This document shows positions 19,225 to 28,200 of a stretch of DNA of 64,000 nucleotides, piece by piece. The DNA is from Halomonas sp. BDJS001. Its GTDB lineage: Bacteria; Pseudomonadota; Gammaproteobacteria; Pseudomonadales; Halomonadaceae. The notes beneath the pieces were generated by a model. It was not told the DNA's origin, ran no database searches, and worked only from the letters and a program-made list of their open reading frames with translations. The translations under genes were made by a program, and so were the position numbers. The DNA lies in the NCBI RefSeq assembly GCF_026104355.1, contig NZ_CP110535.1, forward strand, positions 3,658,001-3,722,000, in the 5' to 3' direction. Each line of letters begins with the position of its first letter. Within the stretch, counting starts at the first letter, position 1.

Positions 19225-19887
19225 CTAAGCAGCCTGTGCCATAACACGCTGCAGGCGCATATACAGCAGTGCGCTGGCGGTGGCCTCGCCCAGTACGCTC
19301 TGCACGCCCATGGCGGGCACCTGCCAGCATGCCAACGCCTGGGTGAAGCTGCTGGGCGCTTCTACCTGGGGATGCAGTCGCCGCAGTTGGCGCTGATGCA
19401 GTCTCGCCACATCGACTTGGGCATTGGGCAGAGCAAAATTTAGCCGCTTGGTAAGCAGTGTATTCAACGCCCCAATACGCTGCTCCAACTGCCAGCCCAC
19501 TATGGGTCGATTGCCGATAAATTCCACTAACGCGCTCAAGTTAGCGCTGCTTGGCGGCTGCACCTCCCCGGCCTCGCACAGCAAATGATGACGGCGCAGC
19601 GTCGCGCTCTCGGGCTGTTTCGTATTGCCTAGCGTCATCACAAAAGCGCGGCTGGTTCGTACCTGCTGCTGGCTTAGCGCCACCGCAGCCAAGCTGATCA
19701 CCGGCGATGACGACGTGGGCGCTGTCGTACAGGCGAGTGCTACCAGCTCCTCGCCCATATAAGGTTGAAACAGCCAGGCATAGGGAGAGTCTGCACAACG
19801 CCGACGATCACTTTCGCGGCGCAACAAGGTGCGCAATGAACCGCTAAATAGCGCTACGTGTCGATCTAACAGCCGCATTCCGCTCAC
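19225..19887 (-). CDS. DnaQ-fold exonuclease-like protein, catalytic residues lost
   Basis: Protein of 220 residues translated in overlap (GTGA) with the DUF294 gene upstream. Its position and overall pattern match the 3'-5' exonuclease-like partner often found next to DUF294/CBS proteins, including an FIGNRPIVGW block resembling the Exo II region. The expected acids are not visible: the Exo I segment reads VALACTTAP where DxE is expected, Exo II reads GWQLEQRIGALN without the Asp, and the terminal block has GEATASALLYMRL in place of HxxxxD. It is probably a non-catalytic partner or a degraded domain; homology itself is inferred from context and weak pattern. Confidence 0.6.
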   Translation of the reverse strand: MSGMRLLDRHVALFSGSLRTLLRRESDRRRCADSPYAWLFQPYMGEELVALACTTAPTSSSPVISLAAVALSQQQVRTSRAFVMTLGNTKQPESATLRRHHLLCEAGEVQPPSSANLSALVEFIGNRPIVGWQLEQRIGALNTLLTKRLNFALPNAQVDVARLHQRQLRRLHPQVEAPSSFTQALACWQVPAMGVQSVLGEATASALLYMRLQRVMAQAA

Positions 19888-21728
19888 GAATACTCCAAAT
19901 GATAACGATGGGAAAGCCGCTGCTTAAAGTCTTTGACAATATGCATCGCTTCGCGCAGAAGGTCGCGCTCCAGGGAAGAGAGGTTTTGCACGACAACGCG
20001 ATTAGCGCGACTGCCGTTTTGGGAGTTAGCTTCTTTTGTGTCCGAAGACGTTTCCAACGCGTTAAGCTGTTGTTTAAGACGCAGCTCAGAAAACAGCGCC
20101 AGGGCCTCCCCCAGATCCTCTGCAAAACGACGATCCAGGCGACCATCCGCCGCTAGCGCATCCAGGCGGTCAAAGGTTGAGGTAGCTTTAATCCGCCGTT
20201 CAAGCGCCATGGTGCGCACACCGTGAACAATCGGAAAGATGCCACCTTTCTTAATATCGATACCGTGCTGAGGCTTTTTCAGCGAGCCAAACAGCGTCAG
20301 CGGGGTCGAGAAACGCAGCGCCGTGCGGGCGAAATAGGAGAGCAGCAGCTCATCGCTCGAACAGCGTTCAAACAGCTCATCACGAACACTTTCAAGCAGG
20401 CTTGGGTTACCCGCCACTGCGTGGGCATCGAGCATAATCGCCAGCTTCATCAGGCTGTCGCCATCGCGCTCCCTGGCCCACTTGGCAATATTGCCCTTCC
20501 ACTGCGATACCGTCGCCACCCACACAGGATTCGATACCATAATATTGCCCGGGCACGGCGGATAGCCCAGCTGAATCAGCGTATCCGTGAGCGTCTGCAT
20601 ATGGCTTGCCAGATCGGGCCACTGGGCTTCATCGGCCAGGATCAAGCCGTTATCCTGATCCGTTTTTAGAATCTGCTCACCACGCCCTTCGCTGCCCATC
20701 ACCATCATGCAGCTCTGCTCGTGATAGCGCTTATCGATAGTGAACTCCCAGGCTTTGCTAATAATCCGGCCGTTTAGTGCCGCTAGCAGATCCATCGCAA
20801 AGCGCAGCTTAACGCCCTGGGCCATCAGCGCTTTGACCAGCTCCGGCGTACGCTGACTGGCTGCCGAAAGCGCCTCTAAACTGCTTGCTTGCTCTACCTG
20901 CAGGCTCACCACGTAGCTGCGACTTGAGAAGAAGCTAAGCACATCGGTGAGCTCGACCACGCCCTTCAAGGCGTTCTGCTCCATCACGACCACCCGCGCC
21001 ACTTTATGGCGGGTCATCAGTACCAAGACTTCAAATAAGTACTGATCCGGCGTGGCGGTCACCAAGTTAAAGTGGGCGACTTCATCCACTGCTGACGTTA
21101 CTGCGCTGCCTTTCAACACTACTGCGTTGAGCAGATCGGTTTTGGTTACCATACCCAGCCTATCCTGGGTCTCTACCAGCAGGCTGTCGGCGTGGCTCTC
21201 ATTGAGCTGTTTTACCGCGCTGGCAATATCGGTTGCTGCCGCCATCAGCAGCGGCTCGCGCATACACTCACTCACCTTGGCCAGCATAAAGCCCGCCATG
21301 GTGACGCCCCCCTCGGCGCGCTTTTCGGTCAGCAGGCGAGCCTTATGGGTCAGCGACTGGCGAAAGAAGTTACTGAAATCGGGGTAGTGGCGGCACAGCT
21401 GCTGAAAAAGAGCCTTGGGCAGTAGATAACAGAGGCACTCCTGCTCAGCCTTAAACCGATAACGGCTTTTTCCATTGAGAATACTGATCGCGCCGAAGAG
21501 ATCCCCCGCCGTATAGTGGCCAATACGTGAGGTGGATGAGGGTAGCGTAGGGTCGATTTCAGCCACTTCGCCTTTATGAATCAGAAAGACAAACTCCCCC
21601 GCTTGGCCAGTCTCTAGAATGATTTCGTCACGATCAAAATAGGCAAGGTCAATGCCACGGCGAATGTGATCACGCCCCTCATCGTCAAGAAGCGTAAACG
21701 GCAGCTGGGATAGATCCACATCGACCAT
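19884..21728 (-). CDS. Cyclic-nucleotide/CBS/DUF294 nucleotidyltransferase protein
   Basis: Putative signalling protein of 614 residues. N-terminal cNMP-binding-like domain (about 10-130; GEFVFLIHKGEVAEID), a CBS pair (about 150-280), a DUF294 GlnD-like nucleotidyltransferase core with MGSEGRGEQILKTDQDNG (about 343-360), in which the GS and DxD elements are intact, and a C-terminal DUF294 helical domain. Such proteins are thought to sense nucleotides and modify or bind a partner, but targets are unproven. It heads a two-gene unit with the exonuclease-like protein and is divergent from the symporter genes. Confidence 0.85.
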   Translation of the reverse strand: MVDVDLSQLPFTLLDDEGRDHIRRGIDLAYFDRDEIILETGQAGEFVFLIHKGEVAEIDPTLPSSTSRIGHYTAGDLFGAISILNGKSRYRFKAEQECLCYLLPKALFQQLCRHYPDFSNFFRQSLTHKARLLTEKRAEGGVTMAGFMLAKVSECMREPLLMAAATDIASAVKQLNESHADSLLVETQDRLGMVTKTDLLNAVVLKGSAVTSAVDEVAHFNLVTATPDQYLFEVLVLMTRHKVARVVVMEQNALKGVVELTDVLSFFSSRSYVVSLQVEQASSLEALSAASQRTPELVKALMAQGVKLRFAMDLLAALNGRIISKAWEFTIDKRYHEQSCMMVMGSEGRGEQILKTDQDNGLILADEAQWPDLASHMQTLTDTLIQLGYPPCPGNIMVSNPVWVATVSQWKGNIAKWARERDGDSLMKLAIMLDAHAVAGNPSLLESVRDELFERCSSDELLLSYFARTALRFSTPLTLFGSLKKPQHGIDIKKGGIFPIVHGVRTMALERRIKATSTFDRLDALAADGRLDRRFAEDLGEALALFSELRLKQQLNALETSSDTKEANSQNGSRANRVVVQNLSSLERDLLREAMHIVKDFKQRLSHRYHLEYS

Positions 21729-22410
21729 GGGGTTTAACCTCGTTCAACTAAAGGCGAACTAAAGAGTATGTAAGTCGTATTAAAAATGGCTCTGCTTGAT
21801 ACTGATTCATAACGAAGGCGTCACTCCAGCGCTTCCAAATAGCTTATCGGTTATTATATGAAGGTGGCTGTACGGGTATAAAGGATTCACTTCCAAAGTA
21901 GCAAGTAGAACGTTGTTATACCTTTAGCTATCACGCTAAAGTCGAAGCGACTTTTGATACACGACCAAAGTATCGGCTTTTGCTAACCATGCTTCACGCG
22001 AAACTCAATACATCTATTTAAAGTAGCCAATAACGGCTTTAATTTGCTTACTAGACTATCGTCCCATAGCTCTGAAAACGCCTTCGAATTTCGCTTAAAA
22101 AGTGCTTAAAAAGCCATATTTTCAACAGCATGCAGTGCATTAACAACCATTTCGATGTTTATTGATACCAAAGTCTGGGATTTATTTTTTGACGTTTATT
22201 GCCCAGTATTAACAATGAGTCATGCAGGGTAATCGCACGTCACTAACTAACTCGACATTTCATATCGAATAATAAGGTGACGTGCCAACAGGAACTGACT
22301 CACCACTCCTAACGATTGAGTGGCTTTAGACGTGCGATTGCCCTGATGGGTCACACGCTATTCCTCGTGAACTTTCCCAACCTTAAAAATCACAAGTGGA
22401 GAGCAACACA
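21729..22410. other. 682-base AT-rich intergenic regulatory region
   Basis: No supported gene. The left half is AT-rich and holds a small hairpin (AAAGTCG/CGACTTT, 21938-21954) and a doubled GCTTAAAAAG (22093 and 22104). The right third carries the structured element 22216-22353. Promoters of the divergent DUF294 and DUF4212 genes must lie here; I cannot assign them with confidence. Confidence 0.6.
22216..22353 (+). promoter_or_regulatory. Candidate structured leader / regulatory element of the symporter operon
   Basis: Arms 22216-22241 and 22329-22353 form an imperfect inverted repeat around GCACGTC/GACGTGC, with one bulge and one mismatch; two further differences are G-U compatible. Inside lie GGTGA/TCACC (22276-22280, 22300-22304) and CCACTC/GAGTGG (22303-22308, 22318-22323), which share bases and so exclude each other. 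A second GACGTGC at 22279 can compete for the left arm. It ends 57 bases before the DUF4212 start. Either a cis-acting RNA or a multi-site operator. Confidence 0.45.
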
Positions 22411-22671
22411 ATGGCAGACGACAAAACCAATGCTGCTGAATACTGGAAAGCAAACGTCCGCTTAATTTTCGGATGCCTGGCCGTTTGGGCATTTGTTTCT
22501 TACGGATGCGCTATCCTCTTTCGCCCGCTGCTCGCTGGTATCCCGGTTGGCGGCACTGACCTTGGCTTCTGGTTTGCACAACAGGGCTCAATCCTAACGT
22601 TTATCGTGCTGATCTTCTTCTACGCCTGGAAGATGAATAAGCTCGATCAAAAATTTGGCCTTGGGGAGTAA
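22411..22671 (+). CDS. DUF4212 small subunit of sodium/solute symporter
   Basis: Membrane protein of 86 residues with two helices (about 18-40 and 52-75) and the YWKANVRLI entry typical of DUF4212. It is the small partner of a VC_2705-type sodium:solute symporter, analogous to YjcH for ActP. ATG 22411 follows GGAGAG; the upstream in-frame GTG is rejected. Seven bases separate it from the large subunit. Confidence 0.9.
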   Translation: MADDKTNAAEYWKANVRLIFGCLAVWAFVSYGCAILFRPLLAGIPVGGTDLGFWFAQQGSILTFIVLIFFYAWKMNKLDQKFGLGE

Positions 22672-22677
22672 GCCGGT

Positions 22678-24459
22678 ATGAGCCAGTTTGCAATTAACTT
22701 ACTGTTCGTCGGCGCCTCCTTTGCCTTATATATAGGCATTGCGATCTGGGCGCGCGCCGGCTCAACGAAAGACTTCTATGTCGCGGGGGGTGGGGTACAC
22801 CCTATCACCAACGGTATGGCTACCGCGGCGGACTGGATGTCAGCGGCGTCGTTTATTTCCATGGCGGGTTTGCTGGCCTCTGGTGGCTACGCCAACTCCA
22901 CCTTCCTGATGGGTTGGACCGGTGGCTACGTTATCCTGGCGATGCTGTTAGCCCCTTACCTGCGTAAGTTTGGTAAGTTCACCGTGCCTGACTTCATCGG
23001 TGACCGCTTCTACAGCAACACCGCTCGCCTGGTTGCGATCGTGTGCTTGATTGTAGCGTCGGTTACCTACGTTATCGGTCAAATGACCGGTGCGGGCGTG
23101 GCGTTCTCACGCTTCCTTGAAGTCAGCAACACCTGGGGTATCTGGTTAGCCGCGCTGATCGTTTTCCTCTACGCCGTATTTGGTGGTATGAAAGGCATTA
23201 CCTACACACAGGTAGCTCAGTACATCGTTCTAATCATCGCTTACACCATTCCTGCGGTGTTTATTGCCTTCCAATTAACCGGCAACCCGATCCCGATGTT
23301 CGGTATGTTCAGCACACATACTGAATCCGGCGTTCCGCTGCTGGCTAAATTGGATGACGTGGTGACCGCTCTTGGCTTCCAGGATTACACCGCCGATGTG
23401 GACAACAAGCTCAACATGGTGCTGTTCACCCTGTCGCTGATGGTCGGTACTGCCGGTCTACCCCACGTTATCATCCGCTTCTTCACGGTACCGAAAGTCG
23501 CTGATGCGCGTTGGTCTGCCGGTTGGGCGCTGGTGTTCATCGCCCTGCTTTACCTGACCGCGCCAGCCGTTGGTTCGATGGCTCGCTTAAACCTGGCAAC
23601 CACCGTCTACCCCGAAATGGCGGGGCAGGTTGAGAACTACGAAGAGGCTGCGCGAAACCCGATTCTCTACGAAGAGCGCCCAGACTGGGTGCGTACATGG
23701 GAAGAAACGGGCCTGATCAGCTTCAATGATCTCAACAATGACGGCCGTATTCAGATGTATAATGATGCTGCCGACTACTCTGATCGTGGCTGGGAAGGCA
23801 ACGAACTGACCGTTAATAACGATATCCTGGTACTCGCCAACCCGGAGATTGCCAATCTTCCCGGCTGGGTTATTGGTTTGATCGCAGCCGGTGGTATTGC
23901 GGCGGCACTCTCTACCGCAGCAGGCTTGCTGTTGGCAATTTCTTCCGCGGTCAGTCACGATTTGATCAAAACCATGATCAACCCCAAGATCACCGAAAAA
24001 GGCGAGATGCTGGCAGCACGAATCTCCATGGGTGGCGCGATACTACTGGCCACCTACCTGGGGCTTAATCCGCCTGGGTTTGCGGCACAAACGGTGGCGT
24101 TGGCCTTTGGTATCGCTGGCGCCTCGCTCTTCCCAGCGCTCATGATGGGTATCTTCTCCAAGCGAATGAACAACTCAGGTGCAATTGCCGGTATGCTGGC
24201 GGGCTTGATTTGCACGCTGCTGTACATCTTCACCTACCTGGGTTGGTTCTTCGTACCAGGCACTAACATGCTGGCCAACACGCCGGATAACTGGATCTTC
24301 GGTATTTCGCCGCTCTCCTTCGGTGCCGTAGGCGCGATGATCAACTTCGCCGTTGCCTTTGCGGTATCCCGAGTGACCGCTGCACCGCCGCAGGAAATTC
24401 AGGATCTGGTGGAGAGCGTTCGCTATCCGAAAGGTGCTGGTATGGCGATCGACCATTAA
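22678..24459 (+). CDS. Sodium:solute symporter, VC_2705 subfamily (ActP-like)
   Basis: SSS-family transporter of 593 residues with about 13 helices, most likely moving acetate or another short carboxylate with sodium. The N-terminal AGSTKDFYVAGGGVHP and TAADWMSAASFISMAG segments are typical. Between helices, residues about 325-385 form a hydrophilic insert containing DLNNDGRIQMYND (about 351-363), which resembles an EF-hand or dockerin calcium loop. The neighbouring sensor kinase, regulator and acetyl-CoA synthetase support acetate as substrate; pyruvate or lactate remain possible. Confidence 0.88.
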   Translation: MSQFAINLLFVGASFALYIGIAIWARAGSTKDFYVAGGGVHPITNGMATAADWMSAASFISMAGLLASGGYANSTFLMGWTGGYVILAMLLAPYLRKFGKFTVPDFIGDRFYSNTARLVAIVCLIVASVTYVIGQMTGAGVAFSRFLEVSNTWGIWLAALIVFLYAVFGGMKGITYTQVAQYIVLIIAYTIPAVFIAFQLTGNPIPMFGMFSTHTESGVPLLAKLDDVVTALGFQDYTADVDNKLNMVLFTLSLMVGTAGLPHVIIRFFTVPKVADARWSAGWALVFIALLYLTAPAVGSMARLNLATTVYPEMAGQVENYEEAARNPILYEERPDWVRTWEETGLISFNDLNNDGRIQMYNDAADYSDRGWEGNELTVNNDILVLANPEIANLPGWVIGLIAAGGIAAALSTAAGLLLAISSAVSHDLIKTMINPKITEKGEMLAARISMGGAILLATYLGLNPPGFAAQTVALAFGIAGASLFPALMMGIFSKRMNNSGAIAGMLAGLICTLLYIFTYLGWFFVPGTNMLANTPDNWIFGISPLSFGAVGAMINFAVAFAVSRVTAAPPQEIQDLVESVRYPKGAGMAIDH

Positions 24460-24518
24460 GTCATAATCCATCCGGGCGGCTTATCGCACTGTTGTGATGT
24501 CGCTTAGGAGTGACCTAA

Positions 24519-24553
24519 CCATCGGGCTTCCTTAGGGAGGCCCGATGGCTTTT
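24519..24553 (+). terminator. Terminator after the symporter operon
   Basis: CCATCGGGC (24519-24527) pairs with GCCCGATGG (24540-24548), with further pairing inside, followed by CTTTTAT. Confidence 0.75.
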
Positions 24554-24593
24554 ATAGATAGCTTTTATAAACGGCTTTTTAAAAGGATATTTT

Positions 24594-25103
24594 ATGATAT
24601 GGCATTTGATCGCCGCGGTTTTTGCCGGTCTTGCGGCGGCAGGGATTGGCTTAATACTTCGGTCACTGAGCGGTAAGCGGCTCCCCAAGTGGATCGTACC
24701 GGTGTGTGGTGGACTGGGCATGCTGGGTTATCAAATCCAGGTCGAGTACAGCTGGTTTGAGCATAAGCAGGCGCAGCTTCCTGAGACCGCTACGGTCATT
24801 TCCACCGAACGTAGCACGGCGATATGGCGTCCATGGACCTTTTTCATTCCCATGACCACCAAGTTCAGCATGATCGATAGTGACAGCATTCGCATGAGTG
24901 AGCAGGATGGCGCCCGCCTGGCAGAATTTATCCTTTATCAGTTTGAACGCCACCACACCGATATTTTGATCACCCAGCCCTACTTACTCAATTGTGATAA
25001 CCGCGAGTTGGTACCGCTGGATGACGACACCCGTGAACCCATTCTGGAAGAGATTCGCACCCTGCGTGAAACGTCACCGCTACTCAACAACGTTTGCGCA
25101 TAG
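24594..25103 (+). CDS. Membrane-anchored protein of unknown function
   Basis: I do not recognise this 169-residue protein. It has one or two N-terminal helices (about 2-24 and perhaps 33-47) and a soluble part of about 115 residues without cysteine clusters or known catalytic motifs; the segment TAVIWRPWTFFIP-like (TAIWRPWTFFIPMTTKF) is notable for aromatic residues. AAAGGA precedes ATG 24594. It has its own position after a terminator and before the sensor kinase gene, which suggests a link with the carboxylate locus, but this is context only. Confidence 0.7.
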   Translation: MIWHLIAAVFAGLAAAGIGLILRSLSGKRLPKWIVPVCGGLGMLGYQIQVEYSWFEHKQAQLPETATVISTERSTAIWRPWTFFIPMTTKFSMIDSDSIRMSEQDGARLAEFILYQFERHHTDILITQPYLLNCDNRELVPLDDDTREPILEEIRTLRETSPLLNNVCA

Positions 25104-25241
25104 CCTAATCAATAGATAAAAAAAGCCAGTGATATAAACAAGCCGAGGGAATGGTCGTATAGACCCCTCCACTTCGCCTAGAATAAAGCCTTTTTATTAG
25201 CGAACGTTTAGTGGGTCGCACACTCTGGCGGGGAGAAAGGC

Positions 25242-28200
25242 ATGTTTCACGGCGGGCTACTGGTAGCGGTTTCGTTACTCTACATTGCCGTTCTATTCGG
25301 CATCGCTTGGTACGGAGATCGCCGCGCGCGTACCCATGGCGCCACCCGTCGGCGTCCGATCATCTATAGCCTGGCGCTGGCTATTTACTGTACCTCGTGG
25401 ACGTTTTACGGCGCAGTTGGCCAAGCCGCCACCGCGGGCTGGTCATTTGCGAGCATCTTCGTCGGGCCGATTTTGACGTTTCTGCTCTTCTGGCCGGTGC
25501 TGGCCAAAATGATTCGCGTCGCCAAGCATCAAAACGTTACCTCCATTGCCGACTTTATTGCCTCCCGTTACGGCAAGACCCAGTCGCTGGCCGCCTTTGC
25601 CAGCCTGGTCGCACTTGTCGGCACCCTGCCCTACATTGCGCTACAGCTAAAAGCGGTATCCACTACTTTTAGCGTTCTTACCGATGCCACCGATGTGACC
25701 CATACGCCGCTGTTTGGCGATACGGCCTTCTATGTGGCCATTGTGATGGCGATTTTCGCGATTCTCTTTGGTACCCGCCACACCGATGCCACCGAACACC
25801 ATGAAGGCTTAATCCACGCCGTCGCATTTGAATCGCTGGTCAAGCTGCTGGCCTTCGTAATACTCGGCGCCTTTGTCACCTGGGGCATGTTTGATGGCCT
25901 GGGTGAGCTGATGGGGCATGCCGAAAGCCAGCTCGAACTCCAGCGCCAGTTGGCCAACCAGGATTTTGGCCAGAGTTTCTGGGCACAAACACTGCTGGCG
26001 ATGCTAGCGATTCTGTGCCTGCCCCGTCAGTTCCATGTGGCGGTAGTGGAGAATATTCACCCTGACGACGCCACGAAAGCCCGCTGGCTGTTCCCCCTCT
26101 ACCTGCTGGCCATTGCCTTTTTTGTGGTGCCGCTTGCCGCCGCTGGTCTCCTGCTGTTTTCCGAAAGCGGCGTAGAGCCCGACACCTATGTGCTGGCACT
26201 ATCCATGGCCTCAGGCCACCAGTGGTTAACCCTGCTTACCTTTATCGGTGGCTTCTCGGCGGCAACGGGCATGGTGATTGTTGCCGCCGTAGCGGTGTCG
26301 ATCATGATCTCCAATGAAATTGTGATCCCGGCGCTATTCCGTCTGCGCTGGTTTGATACCAAAGCGCGGGATTATGGCCGTTTGGTGCTACGCGCACGGC
26401 GCTTAACCATCGTTGCCGTCCTGGCCATGGCCTACGGCTTCTATCAGTTGATTGCCGAATTCACCTCGCTGGCCTCGATTGGCATGCTCTCGTTCGCCGC
26501 CGCCGCCCAGTTTGCTCCGGCGCTGATTGGCGGGCTCTACTGGAAGCGCGGCAACCGGCTTGGGGTGATTGTCGGTATGAATGCGGGCTTCGCCATTTGG
26601 GCCTATAGCCTGCTGATGCCGGCGATGATCAACGCGGGCGTACTGCCCTCCGTTTGGCTTGACGGTGGCCCGCTGGGGCTTAACTGGCTATCACCCACGA
26701 CGCTGTTCGGTCTCAACCTGGGCGACAGCTTTACTCACGGCGTAATGCTCTCCCTCGGGGTTAACCTCTTCTGCTACATTTTCGTTTCCCAGGTCACCTC
26801 GCAGCGGGTGGTGGAGCGCATTCAGGCCTCGCTGTTTGTCGATAGCGTGGAGACACGTCAAACCTCGGTTAACCGCCCCTGGACCGGGGCGACCACCGTT
26901 GGCGATTTAAAAGTCCTGTGTGAACGTTTTCTAGGGGCTGGTCAGGTAGACCGTGCCTTCGATGACTATGCCCGTCGGGTAGGTAAACCGCTGGATGACG
27001 GCACCCGTGCCTCAATCGATATCATCCAGTTCACCGAGCGCTTTCTGGCCTCAGTGCTGGGCGCTTCATCGGCACGTATCGTGGTTAACTCGGCGCTTCA
27101 AGGGCGCGGCATTGGCATCTCGGATGTCATTTCGATTGTCGATGAGGCCTCACAGGTGCTGGAGTTCAACCGGGCGCTGCTCCAGGCCACCATCGAAAAT
27201 ATTAATCAGGGTATCAGCGTGGTCGATCAGAACCTGCGCCTGGTGGTCTGGAACCAGCGCTATCTGGAACTCTTCCGCTTCCCTGACCATTTGATTCGCG
27301 TGGGTGCGCCCATTGATCGCATTTTCCGCTACAACGCCCACAACGGCGAGTATGGCCCCGGTGACCCGGAAGAGCACGTGCAGCTACTGCTCGACAATAT
27401 CCGCGAAGGCCAACCCCACCGCTACGTGCGCTACCGCCAGGATGGCAGCGTGCTGGAGGTGCAGGGCAATCCCATGCCCGGCGGCGGTTTTGTGTATACC
27501 TATCAGGATATTACCCAGCAGAAGCGCATCGAAGAGGCGCTGATCCGCTCGGAAAACAATATCCGTATCTACACCGACAACGTGCCCGCGCTGATTGCTT
27601 ACTTCGATAAAGAGTGCCGTTACCTATTTACCAACCGCGCCTACGAGCAGGCGTTCAATATTGACCGCAACGCGGTGATTGGTCGCCGCTTTGAGGACGT
27701 GCTGCCGATAAAACAGGCAGAGGAGCGTGCCCCCTGGGTGAACCGCGCGCTTAACGGTGAGCGAGTCAGCTTTGAAGTCTCGCTGCGAGTCAACGAGGCG
27801 ATGCGCTATATGCTGGTCACTTACACGCCGCACTTTGGTGACAGCCAGGCGATTCTAGGCTTCTTTGCGCTCTATCAGGATATTACCGAGCGCCGCCAGG
27901 CAGAGATTGCCCTTAAAGAGACCAACGAAACCCTTGAGGAGCGTGTACGCGAACGCACCCAGGCACTCTCCGAAGCCAACGCGGCGCTGCGCCAGGAGAA
28001 CCGGGTACGTGCCGAGGCGGAGCTTGCGCTGCGCCAGGCCAAGCAGTTGGCGGAAGATGCCAATGCCTCGAAGACGCGCTTTTTGGCCGCGGCCAGCCAC
28101 GACTTGCTGCAACCGCTGAACGCGGCGCGGCTATTTACCTCTGCACTGATGCAGAACGTGACTACTACCGATACTCAGCGCATCGTTGGCCATATCGACA

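Noticed and set aside
21938..21954. Hairpin AAAGTCG/CGACTTT as a terminator
   Set aside because: No T run follows and no gene ends nearby.
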